Below are positions 43,437 to 52,541 of a DNA stretch of 64,000 bases, one piece after another. The notes below the pieces were generated by a model. The model did no database searches. It saw only the letters and a program-made list of their open reading frames with translations, and was not told the origin of the DNA. The stretch's first letter is position 1. Each line of letters begins with the position of its first letter. Made by a program: the position numbers and the translations under genes. Where the stretch lies: the NCBI RefSeq assembly GCF_033547095.1, contig NZ_CP137852.1, positions 3,465,501-3,529,500 on the forward strand. The letters are read 5' to 3'. The DNA comes from Sediminicoccus rosea (lineage in GTDB: Bacteria; Pseudomonadota; Alphaproteobacteria; Acetobacterales; Acetobacteraceae).

Positions 43437-45457
43437 GTGCGATCATCGGTGTGGATGTCGGCGGTACCTTCACCGACCTCTTCCTCTTCGAGGCCGTAAG
43501 CGGCGCATTCCGCATCGCCAAGGTCCCCTCGCAGCGCGGTGATGAGGCGACGGGGTTCCTCCAGGGCCTCTCGGCGCTGGGCGATGTCGCGGCCTTCGGT
43601 GCCATCGTCCACGGCACCACCGTCGGCACTAACGCGCTTCTGGAACGCAAGGGCTGCCGCCTCGGCGTCATCACCACCCAAGGCTTCCGCGATGTGCTGG
43701 AGATGCGCCGGCGCGATCGCCCGCGCGCCTGGGGCCTCTGGGGCAATTTCACCCCCATCGCAGAGCGCGCTTTCCGCCGCGAGGTGCCCGAGCGCACGCT
43801 GGCCGATGGCAGCATCCACACCCCGGTGGACCTAGATGCCGTGCGCGAGGCGGCCGCTGCTCTGCTGGCCGAGGGGGCGGAGGCCGTCGCCCTTGTCTTC
43901 ATCAACAGCTACGCCAACCCAGCCAATGAGCGCGCGGCGGCCGAGGTGCTGCGCGCCGCCTGGCCCAACGCGCATGTCAGCGTCTCCAGTGAAATCCTGC
44001 CCGAGATCCGCGAGTTCGAGCGCGCGAGCACGACAGCGCTGAACGCCTATCTCCAGCCCAAGGTGGCCGATTACCTCGAGCGGCTGGAAGGCGCCCTGGC
44101 CAGACGGCATTTCGCCGGGCGCTTCCACATCGTGCAGTCCAATGGCGGCATCATGTCCACCGCGCGAGCGCGCGCGACGCCGGCACGCACAGCCCTCTCC
44201 GGCCCCGCTGCGGGGGTAATCGCGGCGGCGGCCATCGCGCGCGCGGCGGGCTTCGCCAATGTCATCACGGGCGATCTCGGCGGCACCTCCTTCGACGTTT
44301 CGCTGGTCGTGGAGGGCGAGATGGCGCTGGCCGCGCAGACCACGGTTGATTTCGGCCTGGTGATCCGCAGCCCGATGATCGAGATCACCACCATTGGCGC
44401 GGGCGGGGGTTCGATCGCCCGGGTGGATGCGGGGGGCCTCCTGCAGGTCGGCCCAGAGAGTGCCGGCAGCCGCCCCGGCCCGGTCTGCTACGGTCAGGGC
44501 AACACGCGGCCCACGCTGACAGACGCGAACCTGGTGCTCGGCCGCATTAACGCGGCGCGGCCGATCGGCGGGGCGCTCGCCCGGCTCGACCTGGAGGCGG
44601 CGGAGGCGGCGATCCTCGAACATGTGGGCACGCCGCTCAGCCTGGACGCCGCCAGCGCAGCAGAGGCCATCATCCGCGTCGCCAATGCTCGCATGGCGGG
44701 CGCGATCCGCCTCGTCTCCATCGAGCGCGGGCACGATCCAGGCGAGTTCGCGCTGCTGCCCTTCGGCGGCGGCGGCGCACTGCATGTGGGCGCGCTGCTG
44801 CGGGATGTGGGGCTGCGTGCGGCGCTGGTGCCGCGCTTCCCTGGCATCACCTCGGCCATGGGCTGCGTGCTGGCCGACGTGCGGCACGACGCGACGCGCA
44901 CGCTCAACCTCGACCTCCAGGGGCTCGACGCCAATGCACTCAGCCGCCACCTGTCGGACGCCGCAGCAGCCACCCGCAGCGTGGTCGAGGACGCAGGCCT
45001 GCCGCTTACCGGCATCGAAAGCGTGTTTGAGCTCGACATGCACTATGTCGGCCAGACCCACACCGTCGCCGTCCCGCTGCCAGGCGCCGAGGTGACGGAG
45101 GCGATCATCCGCACCGCGTTCGAGGCCACCTATGGCCGCGCCTTCTCACGCCTGCTGCCCGGCATCGGCGTGCGCATCCTGGGCAGCCGCGTCACCGCCA
45201 TCGGCCGGCGTCCCGCCTTCGACATGGCTGCCCTCGCTCCGCCCGCCACCGGCCGCACAACGCCGATCGAGGAGCGGCAGGTGCGCTTCGACGGCGCCTG
45301 GTGGCCCACACCGGTCTATGCGCGGCTCGAATTACCCGCTGGCCATGTGGTGCAGGGGCCCGCATTGCTCGAGCAGGCCGACACTACCATCCTCGTTGAA
45401 CCCGGCCTGAGCGCGCGCACCGACACGCTCGGCAACCTGATCCTGGAGCGTGCATGA
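43433..45457 (+). CDS. hyuA: Hydantoinase A/oxoprolinase A subunit
   Basis: 674 residues, the usual length. An ASKHA-type ATPase with the first phosphate loop IIGVDVGGTFTDLFLF at residues 4-19, HGTTVGTNALLERKG (about 60-74), the second loop NVITGDLGGTSFDVSLV and GAGGGSIARVDAGGLLQVGPESAGS. It hydrolyses ATP to activate the cyclic amide for opening with HyuB. Substrate could be a hydantoin, a 5-oxoproline analogue or N-methylhydantoin; the sequence does not decide. Coupled on both sides by ATGA. Confidence 0.93.
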   Translation: MSAIIGVDVGGTFTDLFLFEAVSGAFRIAKVPSQRGDEATGFLQGLSALGDVAAFGAIVHGTTVGTNALLERKGCRLGVITTQGFRDVLEMRRRDRPRAWGLWGNFTPIAERAFRREVPERTLADGSIHTPVDLDAVREAAAALLAEGAEAVALVFINSYANPANERAAAEVLRAAWPNAHVSVSSEILPEIREFERASTTALNAYLQPKVADYLERLEGALARRHFAGRFHIVQSNGGIMSTARARATPARTALSGPAAGVIAAAAIARAAGFANVITGDLGGTSFDVSLVVEGEMALAAQTTVDFGLVIRSPMIEITTIGAGGGSIARVDAGGLLQVGPESAGSRPGPVCYGQGNTRPTLTDANLVLGRINAARPIGGALARLDLEAAEAAILEHVGTPLSLDAASAAEAIIRVANARMAGAIRLVSIERGHDPGEFALLPFGGGGALHVGALLRDVGLRAALVPRFPGITSAMGCVLADVRHDATRTLNLDLQGLDANALSRHLSDAAAATRSVVEDAGLPLTGIESVFELDMHYVGQTHTVAVPLPGAEVTEAIIRTAFEATYGRAFSRLLPGIGVRILGSRVTAIGRRPAFDMAALAPPATGRTTPIEERQVRFDGAWWPTPVYARLELPAGHVVQGPALLEQADTTILVEPGLSARTDTLGNLILERA

Positions 45458-46032
45458 AGGACACCGCCCTGCTCCTCTGCGATTTGCAGAACGATTTCCT
45501 ACACGCCAGGGGTGCCTATGGCCGCGCAGGCCAAGGTGCCGCCGCCATCGCAGCCCTGCCGATGCGCCTTGCACCGCTCGCGCGGCACGTGCGCGCGGCA
45601 GGCGGTGTCGTCATCTCCACGCATTTCACCCTGGTGCCGGGACGGGATGGCGAGCCAATGGTGGACCCGCATCTCCGGCGGCTGCGCCCCTTCCTCGCGC
45701 GCGGGGATTTCGCAGCCGGCGGCTGGGGGCACGCGCTGGTAGATGAATTGCAGCCGGCGGATTTCAGCGTGGAGAAGGTGGCCTATTCAGCCTTTCACCA
45801 GACCCGTCTCGAATGGGTGCTGCGCAAGGCTGGCATCACACGGCTTCTTGTGTCCGGAATCGTCACCAATGGCGGCGTCACCTCCACGGCGCGCGATGCC
45901 CATGTGCGTGAATACGAGGTGACCATCGTAAGCGATGGCTGCGCCGCCTTCAGCGATGTGCTGCATGAGACGGCGCTCGCCAGCCTCGCCTCGATCGCGG
46001 GCATCGCGACCGTCTCGGAGGTGATAGGTTGA
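45454..46032 (+). CDS. Isochorismatase-fold protein lacking the nucleophilic Cys
   Basis: 192 residues, start overlapping the hyuA stop. The fold is clear: LLLCDLQNDFLH with Asp10, VEKVAYSAFHQT with Lys108, and the C-terminal strand LLVSGIVTNGGVTSTARDAH. In cysteine hydrolases the last motif reads T-N-x-C-V-x-S-T; here the Cys position is Gly141, while the cis-peptide and flanking residues remain. It therefore cannot work by the usual Cys thioester route. True isochorismatases also lack Cys, so a hydrolase of another mechanism or a binding/isomerase role is possible. In this operon an N-carbamoyl amino acid hydrolase role would have been expected. Confidence 0.85.
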   Translation: MKDTALLLCDLQNDFLHARGAYGRAGQGAAAIAALPMRLAPLARHVRAAGGVVISTHFTLVPGRDGEPMVDPHLRRLRPFLARGDFAAGGWGHALVDELQPADFSVEKVAYSAFHQTRLEWVLRKAGITRLLVSGIVTNGGVTSTARDAHVREYEVTIVSDGCAAFSDVLHETALASLASIAGIATVSEVIG

Positions 46033-47390
46033 GCGTCCTGCGCGGATCGGCAAGGCCGGAATTCACCACGCCCGTGCTCGTGATCGGCGGTGGGGCAGCC
46101 GGGCTCGTCGCAGCGCTGGCGGCTGCCGAGCTGGGGGCGGAAGTGGTGGTGCTGGAGCGCGACGCTCTGCCGCGCGGGTCCACCGCGCTCTCGGCCGGAC
46201 TGATCCCGGCAGCGGGCACGCGCTGGCAGAGGGCTCTCGGCATCACCGATGACGCCGCGAGCTTTGCGGAGGACATCCAGAAGAAAGCAGGCCATGCAGC
46301 CGATCCGCGCGCCGTGGCCGCCATCACGCAGGCAGCAGGATCCACCCTCGAATGGCTGGCGGACCGCCATGGGCTCGATTTCTCGCTGGTGCATGACTTC
46401 GACTATCCCGGCCATCGCCACCGCCGCATGCACGGCCTGCCGAGCCGCGCTGGCGCCGAGTTGATGGACGCTCTGCTCACGGCAACCGGGCGCGCCGGCG
46501 TTACGCTGCTGACCGGCGCCACGGCCACGCAGCTCTACGCGAATGAGAGGGATGCCGTGCGCGCCGTCATCCTCTCCCGTCCCGATGGCAGCACGGAGCT
46601 GGTAGGATGCGAGGCGCTGATCCTCGCCTGCTCCGGCTATGGCGGCGATACCACGCTGGTCGCGCAGCACATCCCCGAGCTCGCACAGGCTGTCTATTTC
46701 GGCCATGCCGGCAATCGCGGCGACGCGCTGCGCTGGGGTGAGGCGCTGGGCGCGGCAACGCGACACCTGAGCGGCCACCAGGGCCATGGCTCGGTCGCGC
46801 ATCCGGCAGGCATCCTGGTGACCTGGGCGGTCATCATGGAGGGCGGCTTCCAGGTGAACCAGTTCGGGCAGCGCTTCTGGAACGAAGCCTCCGGATATTC
46901 GGAAGCGGCGGCGGTGGTGCTAGCGCAGCCAGGTGGCGTCGCCTGGAACATCTTCGATGCGCGCATCGCCGGCATCGCCAGGCAATTCGAGGATTTCCGG
47001 CAGGCCGAGGCACATGGCGTAATCCTCACCGCCGAAACGCCCGAGGCGCTGGCACAACGTATCGGCCTACCGGCGCTGGAGTTGCCGCCTGCCGAAGGAA
47101 CGGATGCGTTCGGGCGCAACTGGTCGGCCACACTGCCGCTCGCCACGCCCTTCCATGCGGTACGGGTCACGGGTGCGCTCTTTCACACCCAGGGTGGGCT
47201 CGTCGTGGATGAAGCGGCGCGCGTATTGCGACCAGATGGGCGCCCGCTCCCCAACCTCTTTGCCGCTGGTGGTGCTGCCTGTGGCGTCTCGGGACCGCTC
47301 GCCTCGGGCTATCTCTCGGGCAACGGGCTGCTGACGGCGGTGGTGCTGGGCCGCCTCGCCGGCCAGGCCGCCGGGCGCCTGACAGGATGA
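46029..47390 (+). CDS. FAD-dependent oxidoreductase (fumarate reductase/ketosteroid dehydrogenase-like)
   Basis: 453 residues from a TTG at 46029, supported by a strong GGAGGTGA site and a TTGA overlap with the previous stop. Dinucleotide-binding motif VLVIGGGAAGLVAALAAAELGAEVVVLERD at the N terminus, STALSAGLIPAAGTRWQ, and C-terminal GGLVVDEAARVL, LFAAGGAACGVSGPLASGYLSGNG typical of the FAD-binding-2 superfamily. It may oxidise or reduce a C-C bond of the operon's substrate before or after ring opening. It ends the hyu operon. Confidence 0.88.
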   Translation: MSVLRGSARPEFTTPVLVIGGGAAGLVAALAAAELGAEVVVLERDALPRGSTALSAGLIPAAGTRWQRALGITDDAASFAEDIQKKAGHAADPRAVAAITQAAGSTLEWLADRHGLDFSLVHDFDYPGHRHRRMHGLPSRAGAELMDALLTATGRAGVTLLTGATATQLYANERDAVRAVILSRPDGSTELVGCEALILACSGYGGDTTLVAQHIPELAQAVYFGHAGNRGDALRWGEALGAATRHLSGHQGHGSVAHPAGILVTWAVIMEGGFQVNQFGQRFWNEASGYSEAAAVVLAQPGGVAWNIFDARIAGIARQFEDFRQAEAHGVILTAETPEALAQRIGLPALELPPAEGTDAFGRNWSATLPLATPFHAVRVTGALFHTQGGLVVDEAARVLRPDGRPLPNLFAAGGAACGVSGPLASGYLSGNGLLTAVVLGRLAGQAAGRLTG

Positions 47391-47520
47391 GCCAGATGAT
47401 GCGGCATCGCAAAGAACGAGGGAGCGGCACGTCATGTGACTTGGATGGGATCAGCAACGGCTCCGCCAGCAATCTGCCGCGAGAATGGAAAATAGCACGG
47501 GACTAGCGCGGCTCGCTCCC

Positions 47521-48129
47521 TTACGGCGGCCTGCCCGACAGTCGGTGAGCGCCATTGCAACTCACGGTCAGGGCCTGGAGTTGCTGCTCCAGTTCATCGA
47601 GGCCCATACCCTCGAGGTCGAATCGGATATGCAGGCCCGTGGCCGGGCTCGCACCTACGATCGTGAAGGGCACGGGCAGGTTCAGGCCAGGCACAAGAAG
47701 CAGGCCACGCCGCCCCAGGGCCTCATGCCTCCCATGCGTCAACCGGGCGCCCCCGCGCGAGAGATCATGCAGCCGCGTCGGCTCACGCACTGCTTGATGC
47801 CAGACGATCTCCGCCGGTCTATCCACCGGAATGCGCGGATACCGACGGCGCTCCATCCCCACGCCTAGTGGCAAGCCGGGCAATGGCGCAACCTGTGCCG
47901 ACCCGACCGACGCGCGTGCCACCGAGGGAGCGGCCCCTGCCTCCGACGGGTCTGGGCGTGAGCGTCGCTGGTGGAGCAACCAAGCTGCCACGCCCGCGAA
48001 ACCAAGGGTGAGCAGGAGCGAGGCCGTGGCGGAGCCATTCTCCGGGCCCGCAAGGATGATGGTGAGAAGCTGCCCGCCGAAAGCGAAGCAGAGCGTCACC
48101 GGAAGCCAGATCGTCCAGCCAATACGCAT
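47521..48129 (-). CDS. Membrane-anchored PilZ-domain protein
   Basis: 202 residues from the ATG at 48129. Two hydrophobic segments near the N terminus (about 4-22 and 33-52), a disordered Pro/Ala-rich linker, then a PilZ domain (about 95-195) with the c-di-GMP-binding R-x-x-x-R (RRRYPR) and D-x-S-x-x-G (DLSRGG) motifs intact. It should bind c-di-GMP at the inner face of the membrane. It lies 10 bases after the MCP-like gene and is probably the last gene of the chemosensory operon, giving that pathway a link to c-di-GMP. Confidence 0.85.
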   Translation of the reverse strand: MRIGWTIWLPVTLCFAFGGQLLTIILAGPENGSATASLLLTLGFAGVAAWLLHQRRSRPDPSEAGAAPSVARASVGSAQVAPLPGLPLGVGMERRRYPRIPVDRPAEIVWHQAVREPTRLHDLSRGGARLTHGRHEALGRRGLLLVPGLNLPVPFTIVGASPATGLHIRFDLEGMGLDELEQQLQALTVSCNGAHRLSGRPP

Positions 48130-48139
48130 GCCGCCCCCG

Positions 48140-49357
48140 TCAGAACAGCTCCACCGCAGGCCCGCCTGAGCCCGAGGTGTTGCCATGCACAAGACGCTGG
48201 CCGTGCATGACATAGGATTCCTCCATGCGTCGCAGAAGAGTGCTTTCGACGCTCTCCACGGAGCGCCGCTCGTGCAGAGCTTCTGCGAGCCAGCCAGCGT
48301 GCAGGCCAAGTCGCTCGATGGCCTCCCCAACCTGCTCCAGCCGCTGGCGGACAATGTCCTGGAACTGCATGGCGCCGAGGGCCTGCGTGATGTGTCCGCC
48401 AATCCCCTGCCCGTGCAGCCCGGTCGATTGGAGGGCAATCGTCGAACCGGATGCCATGCGCTCAAAGGCCAGAACTGCCCCTGCCGCCTGCTGCCGGGCT
48501 GTATCCAGCAGCGAATGATCCGCAGCGGTATCCAGCGCGTCCGACATCCGCGCCCGCATCAGATCGCGCAAGCGCGCAAGGCCCGAAGTCACGCCCTCCG
48601 CCACCTTTGTCGTCTGGCCGGCAAGCTCACGCACCTCCTGGGCAACGACCGCGAAGCCCTTGCCCGCCTCACCGGCGCGCGCAGCCTCGATGGTGGCGTT
48701 CAAGGCCAGCAGCCTCGTCTGCTGTGCGATGCTTCCGATGTCGCTGATGGCCCGCGTGAAGCCCTCTGCCTCCTGTGCGATGCGCTCATAGATTGCACGG
48801 TCGCCCTCGATTTGTGCACTGCGGACGGAGAGTCGATCACGCAGTTGCTCCATCGCTTCGCGCATGCCTTCCACATCCTCCTGGCCCGCCTGGTTGAGCC
48901 GGGCTCCGGCTTCCTCCGCCTTGGCGAGGTCCTCCATCAAGGCTCTCGTCGCCCCCTCCAGTGCGTTCAGTTCCTGGATCAGGCCGAGGGCGGCGCCCTC
49001 GGTGTCGGCGATCGCACCATTCACCTGCGCGTGCAGAATGCCAGCGACCTCCCGGTAGCGTTCCAACTCGGCCGCGACGGCCGGCGCAGAGGGCGGGGGC
49101 GGCGGATGCTCGATCGTGGCTGGCGTCCGCTCCGCAATCGCGACAGGCGCCGGCGGCGGGCCGGCGCGTACGAGCAGGGGAAGCATCGCTGTCGCGAAGG
49201 CGCCGGCAGCCAACAGATCGGCTAGGATTGTCGGGCCGAACAACGCGCGCGCGGCGCTGGCGGCAGACATGCTCAGAAGCGTGCCGAGCGCCAGCGCTGC
49301 CAGAATGCGACTTCGTATCGGGGCTGGGGAGCCCTGGGGCAGCGCGTCGAACAGCAT
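48140..49357 (-). CDS. Membrane MCP-like protein with CheZ-like D-x-x-x-Q end
   Basis: 405 residues from the ATG at 49357. Two TM segments at about 18-38 and 42-64 with almost no periplasmic loop, so it senses nothing outside. A Pro-rich linker leads to a coiled coil with the MCP hairpin tip [21 protein letters not shown] and [15 protein letters not shown] (209-245). The C-terminal helix has [16 protein letters not shown] (329-343), very like the phosphatase helix of CheZ, in which Asp and Gln of D-x-x-x-Q dephosphorylate CheY; here Asp334 and Gln338. Two CheY proteins are in the same operon. It may couple receptor array signalling with phosphatase activity; this dual role is inference. Confidence 0.8.
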   Translation of the reverse strand: MLFDALPQGSPAPIRSRILAALALGTLLSMSAASAARALFGPTILADLLAAGAFATAMLPLLVRAGPPPAPVAIAERTPATIEHPPPPPSAPAVAAELERYREVAGILHAQVNGAIADTEGAALGLIQELNALEGATRALMEDLAKAEEAGARLNQAGQEDVEGMREAMEQLRDRLSVRSAQIEGDRAIYERIAQEAEGFTRAISDIGSIAQQTRLLALNATIEAARAGEAGKGFAVVAQEVRELAGQTTKVAEGVTSGLARLRDLMRARMSDALDTAADHSLLDTARQQAAGAVLAFERMASGSTIALQSTGLHGQGIGGHITQALGAMQFQDIVRQRLEQVGEAIERLGLHAGWLAEALHERRSVESVESTLLRRMEESYVMHGQRLVHGNTSGSGGPAVELF

Positions 49358-49364
49358 GTTTCGA

Positions 49365-49733
49365 TCAGACCGGCGCGACCTGACGCAGCACCTCAATCAG
49401 CTTGTCAGGCGCCACAGGCTTCACGAGCCACCCGGTGGCTCCGGCCGCACGCGCCTCGTCGCGCCGCGTCTGCTCCGACTCGGTCGTCAGCACCAGGATG
49501 GGCAGGAAGCGATACGCCGGGAGCTTGCGCATCTCCCGCACCAGCGCGGCCCCGTTCATCCCCGGCATGTGGTAATCCGTGATCATCGCCCGCAGCGGCG
49601 GCGCGGCCTTGAGCTTGGCCAGCGCCTCTTCCGCACTCGCCGCCCTCTCAACGGGCTGGCCGGATTGGTTCAGAACGCTGGCCATGCTGGCGAGCATGGT
49701 TGGGCTGTCATCCACAAGCATTACGGGCTTCAT
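49365..49733 (-). CDS. Single-domain response regulator (CheY-like)
   Basis: 122 residues from the ATG at 49733. A stand-alone receiver: MLVDDSPTM with the acidic pair, phospho-Asp in [12 protein letters not shown], Thr in VLTTES and Lys in WLVKPVAP, all intact. It overlaps the STAS gene (ATGA). It is the second CheY of the operon, likely a phosphate sink or an output regulator separate from the one at 52155. Confidence 0.9.
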   Translation of the reverse strand: MKPVMLVDDSPTMLASMASVLNQSGQPVERAASAEEALAKLKAAPPLRAMITDYHMPGMNGAALVREMRKLPAYRFLPILVLTTESEQTRRDEARAAGATGWLVKPVAPDKLIEVLRQVAPV

Positions 49734-49975
49734 GCGGGCACCTCGGCAGGAAGTGGGGAAAGCAAAGCAGCGAGGATCGGGTCGGGCGGCGGCGCGGCAC
49801 AGCGTGGCCGGGACACAAGCAAAACCTGGAGCACAGCGCTGTGAATCGCCTCGCAGGCAGAGAGATCGACCACGGCATCCGCCGTCGTGCGGAGCCATTC
49901 CGCCAGCGCTTCCGCTTCCTCGATCGCGACATGGCTGCAGAGGCGCGCTAGCGCGCCGTCCATCATCATGGGCAT
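49730..49975 (-). CDS. STAS-domain protein
   Basis: About 81 residues. LARLCSHVAIEEAEALAEWLRTTADAVVDLSACEAIHSAVLQVLL shows the STAS pattern of anti-sigma-factor antagonists, with DLSACEAIHSA where SpoIIAA-like proteins have the phospho-Ser loop. Met1 (49975) and Met3 (49969, exact ATGA with cheA) are both possible starts. Sitting between cheA and cheY, it may link the pathway to a partner-switch or act as a docking module. Confidence 0.75.
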   Translation of the reverse strand: MPMMMDGALARLCSHVAIEEAEALAEWLRTTADAVVDLSACEAIHSAVLQVLLVSRPRCAAPPPDPILAALLSPLPAEVPA

Positions 49976-52158
49976 AGGCCAACGAGCTCCGGCAGGTCGA
50001 GGACAAGCAGCACCCGGCCGTCACCAAGCAAGGTGGTGCCGGTGACACCCTGCAGGCCCACAAGGACACCCTCCAGCGGCTTAACGATTGTCTCCATCAC
50101 CTCCTGGAAGGTGGAAACAACAATACCAAGCCGCTCGCCATTCAGGCGGACAACGAGGATCGCTTCCTCCTCCGGCTGAGGGCCCGCAGGATCGGGCAGG
50201 TCGAGGAGGCGCGAGAGGCGCAGCAGGGGCACCACACGGTCGCGCAGCACGAAGACATCCGACCTGCCAATGCGGCGCACCAAGCGGCGGGGCACGCGAA
50301 CCGTCTCCACAACAAGTGCCATCGGGACCCCAAACAGGCGTTCGCCACAGGCCACCGTCATGATGCGCGTGATCGCCATGGACAGCGGCAACGCAACCTC
50401 GACTGTCGTACCCTCGCCCTTTCGCGACGAGAGGCGCACGCGGCCACCTGCCCGCTCAATGGTGCTGCGGACCACATCCATGCCGACACCGCGTCCCGAC
50501 AGATCCGATATCGCTGCGGCGGTCGAGAAGCCGGGCAGGAAGATCAGATGAAAGGCTTCCTCCTCCGTCATCGTCGCGGCGCGTTCCGCCTCCAGCAGTC
50601 CCTTCTCAACGGCCTTCGCGCGCAGCGCGACCGCATCGAGCCCTCGACCATCGTCGCTCACCCGGATCACGACGTGATCGTTCTCCTGTTGGGCGGTGAG
50701 GCGCAGAATTCCGTGCTCCGGCTTGCCGGCAGCCTGCCGCTCGGCGGGAGCCTCGATACCGTGGTCGAGGCTATTGCGGACCATGTGAATGAGTGGGTCC
50801 GCCATGGCCTCAATCACAGTCTTGTCGGCCTCCGTCTCAGTGCCATCGAGGTGCAGCTCAACCTGCTTGCCGAGACGCCGTGCGATGTCGCGAACCAATC
50901 GCGGGAAGCGCTGAAACACGTGATCCACCGGCAACATGCGGACAGACATGATGGCCGCCTGCATATCCTCCGCGATCCGGTTGAACAGGGCGTGGCGATC
51001 CTTGATCTCGCGCGCCAGTTGGCGCGGCGGCAGCTCGTCCTCGGCCGCACGGCGCGCCAGCCAGGCGAGGGCGTTCTTCGCCACCACCAATTCGCCGATC
51101 AGGTTCATCAGCACGTCTACCTTACCTTGCTCGACGCGCAACATCGCGGGAGCAACGACACGCATGGAATCGGCCGCCGGCATCGGCGGGATTGGTGTTG
51201 GCGATTCCTGTGGGGCCAGCATGGCGCGGAGCGCCGCGCGCAGCCCAGCGACATCCTCCGGCAGGCTTGCGGGGCGCCCCGCCGTCGTGAGGGCGCGACG
51301 TGCAACCGCGCGTGCCGCTGCAAGGCGCCCTGGCGCGACTGGATCAGGACTGGGAGCAGCGTCAAGCAGGCGAAGCTGCGCGGCAAGGATGGCGCGCCAC
51401 ACCTCGCTCTCGCGCGTCGCAGCCCCCCCGGCTAGAGGAGCGAGGCACACCTGGTCCGGCACATAGCGGAAGAGTTCCGCCGCTTCGGCCGGAAGGCAGC
51501 GCGCCAGGGCAAGGTAACGGAGGTTGGAATGGTAGGGATCGAGCGCCTCGAGGTCTGGCCAGGATGCCAGCGGCTCCACATCCATCCAGATAAGGCCGGG
51601 CAGCTGACGTACGAGCCCGAGCGGATCCTCACCGCGGAAGAAGCAATGGGCATCCGGAGTATAGGTGACCGCGAGGAGGCCATCGGTGGGCAGGGCTCCG
51701 GCGCGCGCAAGCCAATCAGGCGGCGGTGCAAGGAAGAGGCCGGCCGCCGCATCCTTGGTTTTGGTCCCCATCAGCTCAGCAAGCCGATGCACCAGGGTCT
51801 CGGCGATGGCGCCTGCGTCGCCACCAAGCAGTCCATCACTTGCCAGGCTATCTACCCAGCGCCCTGTTTGGTCGAGTGTATCGAGCACCACATCGGCCAG
51901 CGCCGGGGTCAGCATCACGCGGCCCGCCTGGGCGGCACCCAGCAGGTCCTCCATTGCGTGCAAACTGCGCGTAACGGGCGCGATCTCAAACAGTCCGGAA
52001 GTGCCCTTCAGGGTGTGCACCGCACGAAACAGTGCGTTCATCACTACCGGGTCACCGGGCCTCCGCTCGAGCTCGAGAAGGCTGCTGCCCGCCTGCTCCA
52101 ACAGATCCCGCGCCTCCGGGATGAATTGCGCGAGCAGTGGATTATCGAGCAGCGTCAC
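49966..52158 (-). CDS. cheA: Chemotaxis histidine kinase CheA
   Basis: 730 residues from a GTG at 52158 that overlaps the cheY stop (GTGA). P1 HPt with His48 (VHTLKGTSG); an atypical middle region (about 140-330) without a clear CheY-binding P2; dimerisation helices (VDVLMNLIGELVVAKNAL); ATPase P4 with the N box (IHMVRNSLDHGIE), G1 (SDDGRGLD) and FxGxSTAAAxSDxSGRGVGMDVV-type lid; C-terminal CheW-like P5 (about 590-725). It should autophosphorylate and pass phosphate to the two CheY proteins and CheB of this operon. There is no attached receiver domain. Confidence 0.95.
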   Translation of the reverse strand: MTLLDNPLLAQFIPEARDLLEQAGSSLLELERRPGDPVVMNALFRAVHTLKGTSGLFEIAPVTRSLHAMEDLLGAAQAGRVMLTPALADVVLDTLDQTGRWVDSLASDGLLGGDAGAIAETLVHRLAELMGTKTKDAAAGLFLAPPPDWLARAGALPTDGLLAVTYTPDAHCFFRGEDPLGLVRQLPGLIWMDVEPLASWPDLEALDPYHSNLRYLALARCLPAEAAELFRYVPDQVCLAPLAGGAATRESEVWRAILAAQLRLLDAAPSPDPVAPGRLAAARAVARRALTTAGRPASLPEDVAGLRAALRAMLAPQESPTPIPPMPAADSMRVVAPAMLRVEQGKVDVLMNLIGELVVAKNALAWLARRAAEDELPPRQLAREIKDRHALFNRIAEDMQAAIMSVRMLPVDHVFQRFPRLVRDIARRLGKQVELHLDGTETEADKTVIEAMADPLIHMVRNSLDHGIEAPAERQAAGKPEHGILRLTAQQENDHVVIRVSDDGRGLDAVALRAKAVEKGLLEAERAATMTEEEAFHLIFLPGFSTAAAISDLSGRGVGMDVVRSTIERAGGRVRLSSRKGEGTTVEVALPLSMAITRIMTVACGERLFGVPMALVVETVRVPRRLVRRIGRSDVFVLRDRVVPLLRLSRLLDLPDPAGPQPEEEAILVVRLNGERLGIVVSTFQEVMETIVKPLEGVLVGLQGVTGTTLLGDGRVLLVLDLPELVGLCP

Positions 52159-52541
52159 CGCGGAAGCTCCGCCATGGCGTGAGCGAAGGCCGAAAGCCGC
52201 TCGGGCCGGACTGGTTTCACAAGGAACAGGTTGGCGCCCGCGGCGAATCCTCGCTCGGCATCGCGCGGTTCACGCTCGGTACTGATCATAATGACAGGCG
52301 TTGCCGCCAGGCTGGCTTCCCCGCGAAGCCGCTCCACAAGCGTGTAGCCGTCCATCCCAGGCATGTTCACGTCCACCAGAAGCAATCCAAACGGCTCCGC
52401 CGCAACCAATGCCCTCTCCAGCGCCTCCACGCCGTCCCTCGCTTCCTGCACCGCGAAGCCGGCCTCTTCGAGGACACTGCGGTGGAACTTGCGCATAGTG
52501 GTGGCATCGTCCACCACCAACACGGGCGAAGGTGCGGTCAT
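52155..52541 (-). CDS. cheY: Response regulator CheY
   Basis: 128 residues from the ATG at 52541. Receiver domain with VVDDATTMRKF, phospho-Asp in LLLVDVNMPGMDGYTLV, Thr in ISTERE and Lys in LVKPVRP. The start overlaps cheR (ATGA) and the stop overlaps cheA (GTGA), so it is embedded in the core cluster. The output is either a flagellar or pilus motor or a regulator; no motility genes are in the window. Confidence 0.92.
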   Translation of the reverse strand: MTAPSPVLVVDDATTMRKFHRSVLEEAGFAVQEARDGVEALERALVAAEPFGLLLVDVNMPGMDGYTLVERLRGEASLAATPVIMISTEREPRDAERGFAAGANLFLVKPVRPERLSAFAHAMAELPR

